From: an uncultured Gammaproteobacteria bacterium
Lineage (GTDB): Bacteria; Pseudomonadota; Gammaproteobacteria; PS1; Thioglobaceae
Assembly (NCBI GenBank): GCA_913044155.1
Contig: CAJWNF010000013.1
Span: forward strand, 1 to 10,084
DNA length: 10,084 bases
Reading direction: 5' to 3'
The notes beneath the pieces are model-generated. The model had not been told where the DNA came from. It did no database searches and saw nothing but the letters and a program-made list of their open reading frames with translations. Shown in pieces: positions 1 to 6,772 of the stretch. Numbering within the stretch: the stretch's first letter is position 1; every line of letters starts with the position of its first letter. Made by a program: the position numbers and the translations under genes.

Positions 1-344
<344 letters not shown>

Positions 345-396
345 GCATTGACTGCCTCCAAGTGACAAATTAAAGTGCGATATGATTTGCCTTGTG

Positions 397-402
397 TATA
401 AT
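397..402 (+). promoter_or_regulatory. Putative promoter -10 box of tRNA-Phe
   Basis: A perfect TATAAT is followed by the GC-rich stretch acgcgc, a discriminator of the kind found at stable-RNA promoters under stringent control. Transcription would begin near 409, about four bases before the mature tRNA. No good -35 hexamer lies 16-18 bases upstream (best gtgcga at 375-380). A second candidate pair, TTGACT at 348-353 and TAAAGT at 371-376 with 17 bases between, lies further upstream and would add a longer leader. Confidence 0.55.
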
Positions 403-412
403 TACGCGCTTT

Positions 413-488
413 GGCCATATAGCTCAGTTGGTAGAGCAAGGGACTGAAAATCCCTGTGTCCCTAGTTCAATTCTAGGTGTGGCCACCA
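413..488 (+). tRNA. tRNA-Phe (anticodon GAA)
   Basis: A full 76-base cloverleaf with encoded CCA. Acceptor stem GGCCATA pairs with TGTGGCC (one G-U pair), D stem GCTC/GAGC, anticodon stem AGGGA/TCCCT, anticodon GAA at 446-448, variable loop GTGTC, T stem CCTAG/CTAGG with loop TTCAATT, discriminator A at 485 and CCA at 486-488. The body closely matches E. coli tRNA-Phe. It appears to be a single-gene transcription unit with its own -10 box and a terminator directly downstream. Confidence 0.97.
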
Positions 489-499
489 TCTTATTTAAG

Positions 500-533
500 G
501 CCGAGTTAAATATCCGTTTAACTCGGCTTTTTT
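500..533 (+). terminator. Intrinsic terminator after tRNA-Phe
   Basis: A perfect 11-bp stem (gccgagttaaa at 500-510 with tttaactcggc at 517-527) has a six-base loop and is followed by six T residues at 528-533. It terminates plus-strand transcription of the tRNA. On the minus strand the same hairpin lies just past the stop of the gene at 546-914, but there it is followed by cttaaataag with no T tract. It would be a poor terminator in that direction and may act only as a 3'-end stem. Confidence 0.9.
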
Positions 534-545
534 ATAACTATCTTA

Positions 546-914
546 CTAGTCGGCAGCGCGACATTTCCAGAGGAATAAAGCAATAAAAATTACTGTTGGG
601 ATCATCCCGAGTGGATCAAATTTAGCAACACCAGTTGATACATGAAATAACTGCACAATAACAAAACCAGCATTAGCATAAACACCCATTAACATACCGA
701 ATTTCTTTAGATTATCAGCAGCCCAAGTTGGTGCCATCCATGAAATCACACCAAGAGCAGCCATAGGTACTGATACCACCTGACCAAAAGCAACTGACTC
801 TGGGGTTACTGCCCAGCCTGGTCCTGAAGCAGCCATTTCTGGTGCAAACCAAAACATTACTGCCCATAACCAAGCAAATAGAGCTTGTGCTTTAAATAAA
901 TGTGTTAATGTCAT
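546..914 (-). CDS. Small four-helix membrane protein of unknown function
   Basis: The gene encodes a 122-residue, strongly hydrophobic protein I do not recognise. Four transmembrane segments can be drawn at about residues 6-24, 41-62, 73-92 and 102-117, with short polar links. The second link (about 63-72) holds the charges DNLKK. The protein is rich in Trp, Phe, Met and Ala, and has no Cys pair, His cluster or other obvious catalytic motif. The only cysteine is near the C-terminus (KCRAAD). The ATG at 912-914 is well supported by AAAGGAGG six bases upstream, the best ribosome binding site in the window. It appears monocistronic: the next minus-strand gene upstream ends 140 bases away and it has its own TATAAT at 987-992. 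The neighbours say nothing about its role. Its reality as a gene is secure from the RBS and helix pattern, its function is not. Confidence 0.8.
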   Translation of the reverse strand: MTLTHLFKAQALFAWLWAVMFWFAPEMAASGPGWAVTPESVAFGQVVSVPMAALGVISWMAPTWAADNLKKFGMLMGVYANAGFVIVQLFHVSTGVAKFDPLGMIPTVIFIALFLWKCRAAD

Positions 915-920
915 CTTCTT

Positions 921-928
921 CCTCCTTT
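921..928 (-). promoter_or_regulatory. Strong Shine-Dalgarno site of the membrane-protein gene
   Basis: Read on the minus strand, AAAGGAGG is an extended match to the anti-Shine-Dalgarno sequence, six bases (aagaag) before the ATG at 914. It stands out because most other starts in the window have little or no SD, and it fixes the start codon. Confidence 0.85.
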
Positions 929-953
929 AATTAAAAAAAATTTCAAGACAAAT

Positions 954-992
954 CTCCACGCGATTTTTGTTGCGAAGAGTTACCGTATTATA
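954..992 (-). promoter_or_regulatory. Putative promoter -10 and 5' leader stem-loop of the membrane-protein gene
   Basis: On the minus strand a TATAAT lies at 992-987, predicting a start near 980 and a leader of about 65 bases. No acceptable -35 hexamer sits 16-18 bases further upstream, so an activator or another sigma contact may be needed. The transcript would begin with ctcttcgc (979-972), which can pair imperfectly (one U-U mismatch, one G-U) with gcgtggag (961-954) around a ten-base loop. This gives a stem-loop almost at the 5' end. The rest of the 915-1054 gap is AT-rich, and I see no terminator for ygfB in it. Confidence 0.45.
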
Positions 993-1054
993 AACAATAA
1001 AAAACGGATATATTTGGACTATTTTTTATTAAATCGCGGATAAATTATTGTTAC

Positions 1055-1612
1055 TTAGTGGGGCTGTTCAGGACTAATGAAATCATGTTTCGAGGGCTGC
1101 AAGGTTTCCTGGATGAACAATACTCCAATACGAACAAACTCAATGATTTCGTTAAGGTCTTGGGCGTTGTCTTCGTCATCCATCAGGTCAACTTCAAGTT
1201 GGGCAATTTCACTGATATCCTTTATCATTTCCATCACTTCATCTTCTGAGCCTTGCACTTCACTCAACCCAAGTCCAACCAGAAAACCTTGACACCACTC
1301 TACTAGAGAGCTTGCCTGGTCACTTAACGAGCAAGAATCATCCGCCAATAGCGGCCAAAAATTGAGTGTAGGGTCACCAAGCTGCTCAGTGGTGCTGTTA
1401 AATATTTCAGCCATAACTTGGTGTGATTCCTTTTCCTTTATATTATTGAGATCTATACTTACCAAGACCTCGTTTAGCCAATCATCCATAGAGATGTCTT
1501 GTTTGACACAGGAAAAGCCACACAGTATGCCGTGCGCTGAGGAAATCGAATCGTCTGTATTTAGGTGCTCAAGCGCTTCCTTTGCCAGATCAAAGTTAAT
1601 AGTTTGGCTCAT
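1055..1612 (-). CDS. ygfB: YgfB/YecA (UPF0149) family protein
   Basis: A 185-residue acidic protein of the UPF0149 family, close in length to E. coli YgfB (192). Family features in order are AHGILCGF near residue 26 (the AHGL.CG signature), the FWPLLADD segment in the middle, WCQGFLVGLGL about 105-115, and the acidic C-terminal block DLNEIIEFVRIGVLF about 152-166. The family is cytoplasmic and all-helical. YgfB of Pseudomonas has been linked to regulation of antibiotic tolerance, but no biochemical activity follows from the sequence. It is the last gene of the mltB–yqgF–pyrB–ygfB unit: its ATG at 1610-1612 follows the pyrB stop by five bases with no clear SD, so translational coupling is likely. 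In E. coli ygfB lies upstream of pepP–ubiH, so placement behind pyrB is a different context. Confidence 0.85.
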   Translation of the reverse strand: MSQTINFDLAKEALEHLNTDDSISSAHGILCGFSCVKQDISMDDWLNEVLVSIDLNNIKEKESHQVMAEIFNSTTEQLGDPTLNFWPLLADDSCSLSDQASSLVEWCQGFLVGLGLSEVQGSEDEVMEMIKDISEIAQLEVDLMDDEDNAQDLNEIIEFVRIGVLFIQETLQPSKHDFISPEQPH

Positions 1613-1617
1613 AGATT

Positions 1618-2580
1618 CTATAGGGATTGTGCTAATATTTGCATGGTCGCCATTCTGATTGCTATGCCATTGGTGACCTGTTTAAGGATGACCGACTGGG
1701 GGCCATCTGCGACACTTGAATCTATCTCAATGCCACGATTGACTGGCCCAGGATGCATCACGATTGCATCTGGCTTGGCTAATTCTAATGTCTTATCAGT
1801 AATGCCGTAATTATCAAAATAATTCTTCTCGTTGGGTATATCTGCTGCAACCATGCGCTCTTTTTGTAGCCTCAACGACATAATAACGTCGACATCTTTT
1901 ATACCCTTGTTGAGATTATCGAAGCGCTCCAATTCTGGCGAGGTGGTTTCCTTGTAATGTAGATAAGCCGGAGCAATGAGACGAATATCTTTTGTCCCTA
2001 AGGTCTTAAGTGCATTGATACCAGAACGTGCTACCCGAGAGTGGCGGATGTCGCCAACAATTGCAACCGAAAGATTCTCAAAGGAGCCTTTATGCTGACG
2101 TATTGTAAGCATATCAAGTAGTGCCTGAGTGGGATGGGCATTGATACCGTCACCGGCATTTATAATAGCTACGCCTTCAATATTTTTGGCGACATAATGT
2201 GGCAGTCCATTTTTCTTATGACGGATAACAAACATATCAATCTGCATTGCTTTTAAGGTCTGCATCGTATCCGTTAGGGTTTCATTTTTTTTGGTAGCCG
2301 AGTTTGCTAGGTCAACATTAATGGTATTCGCGCTTGAACGTTTGGCTGCAATTTCAAAAGTATTACGTGTCCTTGTTGATGGCTCAAAAAACAGATTGGC
2401 CACAGACATATCATCCAGGGTTTTGGATTTTTTTAGGTTGCCTTGATTGTCTAAAAGCCCGCTTGCAACATCGAGAATGTTTTCAATTTGCTTTTTAGGT
2501 AGACCTTTTAAGCCCAAAAGATGAATCAGTTTTCCAGAGGAGTCGAGTTGGGAGTCGTTACTAATCAGGTCTGGTTTCAT
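1618..2580 (-). CDS. pyrB: Aspartate carbamoyltransferase, catalytic chain
   Basis: This enzyme carries out the first committed step of pyrimidine synthesis, carbamoyl phosphate plus aspartate to N-carbamoyl aspartate, in the cytoplasm. The 320 residues show the carbamoyl-phosphate site FFEPSTRTR (STRTR 68-72), the loop TKKNETL with Lys98 matching the E. coli Lys84 loop, HPTQALLD from 149, DIRHSRVARSG from 167, SLRLQKERM about 225-233, and HPGPVNRGIEID from 276. Overall it resembles the Pseudomonas-type chain more than E. coli PyrB. The ATG at 2578-2580 lies inside the end of yqgF (20-base overlap) with no SD, so it is probably translated by coupling. In Pseudomonas pyrR lies between yqgF and pyrB; here it is absent, and no pyrI or pyrC-like gene follows. 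One oddity is Asn99 where the family usually has Gly right after the active-site lysine. Confidence 0.96.
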   Translation of the reverse strand: MKPDLISNDSQLDSSGKLIHLLGLKGLPKKQIENILDVASGLLDNQGNLKKSKTLDDMSVANLFFEPSTRTRNTFEIAAKRSSANTINVDLANSATKKNETLTDTMQTLKAMQIDMFVIRHKKNGLPHYVAKNIEGVAIINAGDGINAHPTQALLDMLTIRQHKGSFENLSVAIVGDIRHSRVARSGINALKTLGTKDIRLIAPAYLHYKETTSPELERFDNLNKGIKDVDVIMSLRLQKERMVAADIPNEKNYFDNYGITDKTLELAKPDAIVMHPGPVNRGIEIDSSVADGPQSVILKQVTNGIAIRMATMQILAQSL

Positions 2581-2989
2581 TTAGCCATGTTTGCAAAATT
2601 AGTTGTGCAGAGCGCATATCGACCTCACTTCTATCGGCATTCTTGTGAGCGTAGTGCCATTTTAATTGGTTTTTTGCTTCAGAAGAGGATAAATACTCGT
2701 CAACAAAAACGACCTCGATGTCGAATCTGTCTTTTATTTTGCGGCCGAAGGAGCGAGCAATATAGATCATCTCTTGTTCTTTGTTGTTTTCATCATAAGG
2801 AACACCTACAACAATAATATATGGTGGATGTTTGTTGATGATTTGGTCAATTTGCTGCCAATTTGTCGAGCCATCTTTGTGGTTCCTGACGGTCTCGATA
2901 CCGCTCGCTTTATTGGTCAAACTATTCGCTATTGCAACACCGGTTCGTTTAGTGCCAACATCGAAACCGAGGTATGTTTTAACACTCAC
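2561..2989 (-). CDS. yqgF: Pre-16S rRNA nuclease YqgF (RuvX-like resolvase fold)
   Basis: A 142-residue protein of the YqgF/RuvX family, which has an RNase H-like fold and takes part in maturing the 5' end of 16S rRNA. Motifs visible are LGFDVGTKRTGVA with the first acidic residue Asp10, IIVVGVPY about 58-65, VDEYLSSSEA about 96-105 (the DERLST-type motif with Glu98), and VDMRSAQLIL about 123-132 with Asp124. The length matches E. coli YqgF (138). The start is GTG at 2987-2989, sharing GTGA with the stop of mltB, so translation is coupled to the upstream gene. Its 3' end overlaps pyrB by 20 bases. Pairing of yqgF with pyrB is common in gammaproteobacteria. Confidence 0.93.
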   Translation of the reverse strand: MSVKTYLGFDVGTKRTGVAIANSLTNKASGIETVRNHKDGSTNWQQIDQIINKHPPYIIVVGVPYDENNKEQEMIYIARSFGRKIKDRFDIEVVFVDEYLSSSEAKNQLKWHYAHKNADRSEVDMRSAQLILQTWLNETRPD

Positions 2990-4152
2990 TGAAATTTCTG
3001 GAGGAGTTCATAGCCTACATAGCCATCCGCAACCATTCCTATATCGCTTTGAAATTGTCTTGCAGCTGCGCGCGTTTTTGGGCCTAAAACTCCGTCCGCT
3101 ACACCGGCATCATAGTCCAGAATATTGAGCGTCTCTTGGATGCTCAGAATGTCCTCCTTGCTGAGCAATGGTTCGTCTAGAGGTTTCGCTCTTAACCTGC
3201 TTTGCCCTTTAATACGGTCACCAAGATAACCTACAGAGAGTGCATAGAGTTGAGATCGGTTCCATCCCAATATGACACTAAAGTTCTGATACACTAAAAA
3301 GGCTGGACCTCGATGACCCATCGGCACAATTAAGGATCCCTCCATGCTAGAGTTAGGGAGCGCAGAGCCGTTAGCTTTTCGAATCCCTAATAAACCCCAG
3401 TCCGTTACTTTTTTCTTGTTTTGTAGCCCTGTTAATCGATAGTCAAAGTTTTTTGGAATAGTAACCTCTCGACCCCACTTCTGTCCCTTCTTCCAGCCCA
3501 AATGTTTAAGAAAGTTGGCCGCACTAGAGTAGATATCTTCTTGGCTATTCCACAAATCAACAATACCATCCTTGTCAGCATCAACCCCATAAGCCTGAAC
3601 ATTTGAAGGCATAAACTGAACAGCGCCCATCGCGCCAGCCCAAGAGCCTTTTGCATCGATTGGAATTTTGCCTTTGTCTATTAGCTTAAGAAGAGTAACG
3701 AGCTCTCTGGTAAAAAAATCTGAACGGCGCGGATCGAAAGCCAGAGTTGCCAATGATTGAATTAGGCTTAGCTTGCCGGTGTAGTTGCCATAATTACTTT
3801 CAAGGCCTAAAAACGAAACCAAAATATAATTTGGTACGCCGTACTTTTGTGAAACTTTGTTGAGTAATGAGGTGTTTTGTTTTAATGTATCATAGCCATT
3901 ATTTAGGCGAGTCTGGTTAACCCTTTTGTTGATATAGTGCCAGAAATTTTGACTAAACTCAGCTTGTTTTCCGTCAGCTTCAAGTATGTCAAGGTTTGGC
4001 GAGAGTTCAAAAAAAGCCTTGTCGATAGTCGATTTGGAGACGCCTTGTTCGATGGCAATTTGACGAACATTGCTTAAAAAATCCTCAAAACTGTGTGAAT
4101 TAGCAAAAATACTCGTCGAGAGCAGAAAAAGACAAATAAAGCGAAAAAACAT
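2986..4152 (-). CDS. mltB: Lytic murein transglycosylase, MltB family, with peptidoglycan-binding domain
   Basis: A periplasmic enzyme that cleaves peptidoglycan glycan strands between MurNAc and GlcNAc, leaving 1,6-anhydroMurNAc. Counted from the ATG at 4150-4152 it has 388 residues. A signal peptide covers about 1-17 (hydrophobic stretch ending SIFANS) with no lipobox cysteine, so it should be soluble or loosely bound, unlike the lipoprotein E. coli MltB. The catalytic domain shows FLGLESNYGNYTG with Glu118 as the probable acid/base, GAMGAVQFMPS about 173-183, and a calcium-loop-like DADKDGIVD at 191-199. A PG_binding_1 domain fills about 329-388. A TTG six bases upstream extends the frame but lies directly after a TATAAT, so the ATG is preferred. 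There is no SD. It heads the mltB–yqgF–pyrB–ygfB unit. The family is certain, the exact paralogue symbol less so. Confidence 0.9.
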   Translation of the reverse strand: MFFRFICLFLLSTSIFANSHSFEDFLSNVRQIAIEQGVSKSTIDKAFFELSPNLDILEADGKQAEFSQNFWHYINKRVNQTRLNNGYDTLKQNTSLLNKVSQKYGVPNYILVSFLGLESNYGNYTGKLSLIQSLATLAFDPRRSDFFTRELVTLLKLIDKGKIPIDAKGSWAGAMGAVQFMPSNVQAYGVDADKDGIVDLWNSQEDIYSSAANFLKHLGWKKGQKWGREVTIPKNFDYRLTGLQNKKKVTDWGLLGIRKANGSALPNSSMEGSLIVPMGHRGPAFLVYQNFSVILGWNRSQLYALSVGYLGDRIKGQSRLRAKPLDEPLLSKEDILSIQETLNILDYDAGVADGVLGPKTRAAARQFQSDIGMVADGYVGYELLQKFQ

Positions 4153-4158
4153 GGACAA

Positions 4159-4166
4159 ATTATAAT
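4159..4166. promoter_or_regulatory. Palindromic ATTATAAT between mltB and apbE; probable mltB -10 box
   Basis: The 12 bases between the two divergent ATG codons contain ATTATAAT, which reads the same on both strands. On the minus strand it supplies TATAAT at 4164-4159, ending six bases before the mltB ATG at 4152, so transcription would start at or next to that ATG. No good -35 is visible at normal spacing for mltB. On the plus strand the TATAAT overlaps the apbE start codon and cannot drive full-length apbE, whose promoter must lie inside mltB. Confidence 0.45.
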
Positions 4167-5118
4167 GCGTAAATACGGTCTCATTTTAATACTTTTTTTA
4201 CTCGGTGGTTGTCTCGAAAAAGAAAACCCTGACGTTATCAATGGTGAAAGTATGGGGACGCGTTATAGTGTTAATGTTTTAGGTGATAAGCGTGTCAGCC
4301 AGGAATTAATCGACAACAGACTTGTAGAGATAAATGACATCTTTTCAACATGGCAGGAGGATTCAGAGCTTTCGAAACTCAACCGTGCTAGTGTTGGAAG
4401 TTGGGTTAGCGTTTCAGGCGAACTTCACAAGATCTTGAAAACCTCGAAAGAGCTTTACCGCCAGACCGAGGGCTATTTTGATCCTGGTATAGGGAGGTTA
4501 ATAGATTTGTGGGGCTTTGGCGCTAAAGGTGGCAGGACAGAGGCACCCCAAAGGGAGGAAATCAGTAACGCCTTTGCACAGTCATCAATCCAGTATTTGA
4601 TGATTGAGCCAGGAAGGGTTAAGAAAACTAAAGACATACATATCAACCTCTCAGCGATAGCTAAAGGTTACGCTGTAGATGAAATCGCAAGACTCATTAA
4701 AGAGTCAGGGGTGACAAATTTTTTAGTTGAGATTGGCGGAGAGGTTTTCGCTTCCGGAACGAACAACGGCGATTACTGGGTTGTTGGGGTTGAGCGTCCC
4801 GATAACAAGGCTCCTATCGGCCTCGAACTGGTCGACGCTTCGATTGCAACCTCAGGCAATTATCGTAATTTCTTTATCTGGGAGGGGGCTAAGTATATTC
4901 ATATATTTAACCCAACAACCGGACTCCCGGCAAACAATGACCTGACATCAGTAAGCGTTATTCATCCCCAAAGCGCGATGAGCGACGCTTATGCTACTGC
5001 GATGATGGCGATGGGCAGTTCGAGAGCAATTGAATTAGCAAAAAAAATGAAATTATCTGTTTTATTGATGGCTATTAAGGAAGATAATGTTGAGATTATC
5101 AAAGTAAATTTACCATAA
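4165..5118 (+). CDS. apbE: FAD:protein FMN transferase, lipoprotein ApbE
   Basis: ApbE covalently attaches FMN (from FAD) to threonine residues of periplasm-facing proteins such as the NqrB/NqrC or RnfD/RnfG subunits. The 317 residues begin with a lipoprotein signal, hydrophobic 5-15 and lipobox LGGC with Cys16, so it is exported and membrane-anchored. Family motifs are MGTRYSVNV about 30-38, YFDPGIGRLIDLWGFG about 104-119, INLSAIAKGYAVD about 160-172, LVEIGGEVFASG about 187-198, HIFNPTTGLP about 246-255, and the Mg-site region SDAYATAMMAMG from 273 with Asp274. The length is typical of the family. The ATG is needed for the signal peptide, yet it has no SD and lies 12 bases from the divergent mltB start. 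No Nqr, Rnf or other flavin-target gene is in view. It is followed by rarA after two bases. Confidence 0.95.
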   Translation: MRKYGLILILFLLGGCLEKENPDVINGESMGTRYSVNVLGDKRVSQELIDNRLVEINDIFSTWQEDSELSKLNRASVGSWVSVSGELHKILKTSKELYRQTEGYFDPGIGRLIDLWGFGAKGGRTEAPQREEISNAFAQSSIQYLMIEPGRVKKTKDIHINLSAIAKGYAVDEIARLIKESGVTNFLVEIGGEVFASGTNNGDYWVVGVERPDNKAPIGLELVDASIATSGNYRNFFIWEGAKYIHIFNPTTGLPANNDLTSVSVIHPQSAMSDAYATAMMAMGSSRAIELAKKMKLSVLLMAIKEDNVEIIKVNLP

Positions 5119-5120
5119 AA

Positions 5121-6374
5121 ATGTCCAACTATGAGCCATTAGCAGAGACTTTAAGGCCAAACGTATTGAACAACTTTGTTGGTCAGCGACACTTATTGGA
5201 ACCTAATCGTCCAATCGGAAAAACGCTAAAAAACGGGCAACTCCATTCAATGATATTGTGGGGTCCGTCTGGTACCGGGAAAACTACATTGGCGCGTATT
5301 ATGTGCAATCAGGTAGGGGCTCACTTTGAACAAATGTCTGCGGTATTGGGCGGGGTTAAAGAGCTCAGAGTGGTTCTTGATCATGCAAAACGTTATCAGC
5401 AACAAAATAAAAACACAGTACTTTTTGTCGATGAAATTCATCGTTTCAACAAATCTCAGCAAGATGCATTCCTGCCACATATTGAGTCTGGTTTAGTTAC
5501 CCTGATCGGCGCAACCACTGAGAATCCTTCGTTCGAGATTAACAGCTCATTACTCTCCAGACTAAGCGTATACATTCTCAAGCCACTGAATGACGAAGAG
5601 CTTGGCATGATTGCCGGCAAAGCCCTTGAATACCAGTCTGCCAAACTTGAAGACGAGGAGTCATTGGCGCGAATCATTGATGCCAGTAGCGGTGATGCGA
5701 GACGTCTAATCAATATCATTGAACAGCTAACTCAAAACTCAAAAAAAATCCTCAACAAGCAGGACGTAACAAAGACCCTGCAACAAAAGATGGCGGCTTT
5801 TGATAAGGGGGGCGATATCTATTATCAGCAGCTATCAGCCTTTCACAAGTCGGTAAGAGGGTCGTCTCCAGATGGGGCTCTATATTGGATGGCGAGAATG
5901 CTGGTTTCTGGCTGTGACCCTAAAGTAATCGCTAGGCGATTGTTGGCTATAGCGTCTGAAGATATAGGTAACGCTGACCCAAGAGCATTACAAATAACTC
6001 TAAATGCTTGGGATGTGTATGAACGTTTAGGAGACAAAGAGGGCAATCGTGCGATAGCTCAAGCTGCTGTTTTTTGCGCCTGTGCACCGAAATCAAATGC
6101 AGTTTATAAGGCCTTCAATAGAGCAATAAAGGCGGCCAAAGATAGTACAGACCTGGAAGTGCCAAGACATCTTTGCAATGCAAGTACCAAATTGATGGAG
6201 GATCTGAGTTATGGAGAAGGTTATCGCTATGCGCATGACGAGCCAGACGCATTTAGCCCGGGACAGACCTATTTCCCAGATGATATGGGCGAGCAAGTCT
6301 ATTATGAGCCCACTAATCGCGGGCTAGAGATTAAAATTGCAGAAAAGCTAAAACAACTTAGGTCTGCATTATGA
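5121..6374 (+). CDS. rarA: Replication-associated recombination protein A (RarA/MgsA AAA+ ATPase)
   Basis: RarA is a tetrameric AAA+ ATPase related to clamp loaders and to eukaryotic WRNIP1. It acts at stalled replication forks and single-strand/double-strand junctions. The 417 residues show Walker A GPSGTGKTT at 48-56, Walker B LFVDEIHRFNKSQQDAFLP with Asp104-Glu105, sensor 1 GATTENPSFE at 130-139, the arginine-finger region SSLLSRL with Arg147, and sensor 2 SGDARRLINII about 180-190. The C-terminal MgsA-type region follows, with DIGNADPRAL 261-270, CAPKSNAVY about 311-319 and PRHLCNASTKLM about 348-359. It is slightly shorter than E. coli RarA (447). The ATG lies two bases past the apbE stop with no SD, so coupling to apbE is likely, and its stop shares ATGA with the crcB start. 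Here it sits next to apbE, not lolA and serS as in E. coli. Confidence 0.96.
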   Translation: MSNYEPLAETLRPNVLNNFVGQRHLLEPNRPIGKTLKNGQLHSMILWGPSGTGKTTLARIMCNQVGAHFEQMSAVLGGVKELRVVLDHAKRYQQQNKNTVLFVDEIHRFNKSQQDAFLPHIESGLVTLIGATTENPSFEINSSLLSRLSVYILKPLNDEELGMIAGKALEYQSAKLEDEESLARIIDASSGDARRLINIIEQLTQNSKKILNKQDVTKTLQQKMAAFDKGGDIYYQQLSAFHKSVRGSSPDGALYWMARMLVSGCDPKVIARRLLAIASEDIGNADPRALQITLNAWDVYERLGDKEGNRAIAQAAVFCACAPKSNAVYKAFNRAIKAAKDSTDLEVPRHLCNASTKLMEDLSYGEGYRYAHDEPDAFSPGQTYFPDDMGEQVYYEPTNRGLEIKIAEKLKQLRSAL

Positions 6375-6772
6375 ACACACTAACTTCTATAGCGAGTATT
6401 GGTATCGGCGCCACGATCGGCGCTAGCTGTCGTTACTATATCGGCATCTTGTCGATGCAACACCTAGGAAAGGTGCTACCCTACGGCACTCTAATTTCGA
6501 ATGTCATCGGTTCCTTTATAGCTGGAATTCTGGTAGTCATTATTCTAGAAAAGATGTTGCTCAGTGAAACTTATCGTCTGATGTTGCTGATAGGCTTGAC
6601 AGGTTCACTGACCACTATGTCGACACTTTCATTTGAGTCCATTGATATGCTGAGTGGTGGTCACTATGGCCAGGCTTTTCTAAACATTCTGTTAAATATC
6701 GGACTGTCGCTCCTGGCTGCCTCTTTAGGGATTATGTTGACTAAATACGGTTTTAGTTTAGCGCAAGGCTAG
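6371..6772 (+). CDS. crcB: Fluoride ion channel CrcB/Fluc
   Basis: A 133-residue inner-membrane protein of the CrcB/Fluc family, whose antiparallel dimers export fluoride. Four transmembrane helices are apparent at about 6-26, 38-60, 68-90 and 101-125. Family residues include GASCRY about 17-22, PYGTLISNVIGSF about 37-49 with pore Asn44, and GLTGSLTTMSTLSFE 75-89, matching the central break motif. That motif normally reads TTFSTFS, whereas here both phenylalanines are replaced (Met83, Leu86). The ATG at 6371-6373 shares ATGA with the rarA stop, with a weak AGG eight bases before it. It is the last gene of apbE–rarA–crcB, and its 3' end overlaps the opposing gshB by 15 bases. No fluoride riboswitch is visible, as expected for an operon-internal gene. 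The family is secure; ion selectivity deserves care because of the altered residues. Confidence 0.92.
   Translation: MNTLTSIASIGIGATIGASCRYYIGILSMQHLGKVLPYGTLISNVIGSFIAGILVVIILEKMLLSETYRLMLLIGLTGSLTTMSTLSFESIDMLSGGHYGQAFLNILLNIGLSLLAASLGIMLTKYGFSLAQG

Noticed and set aside
392..586. A 64-codon open frame on the plus strand.
   Set aside because: It is made of the tRNA-Phe gene, its terminator and the antisense of the membrane-protein gene, and has no start signal.
996..1030. Inverted repeat aataaaaaa / ttttttatt that might be a terminator after ygfB.
   Set aside because: The nine pairs are all A-T with a 17-base unpaired loop, too weak for an intrinsic terminator and easily due to AT-rich composition.
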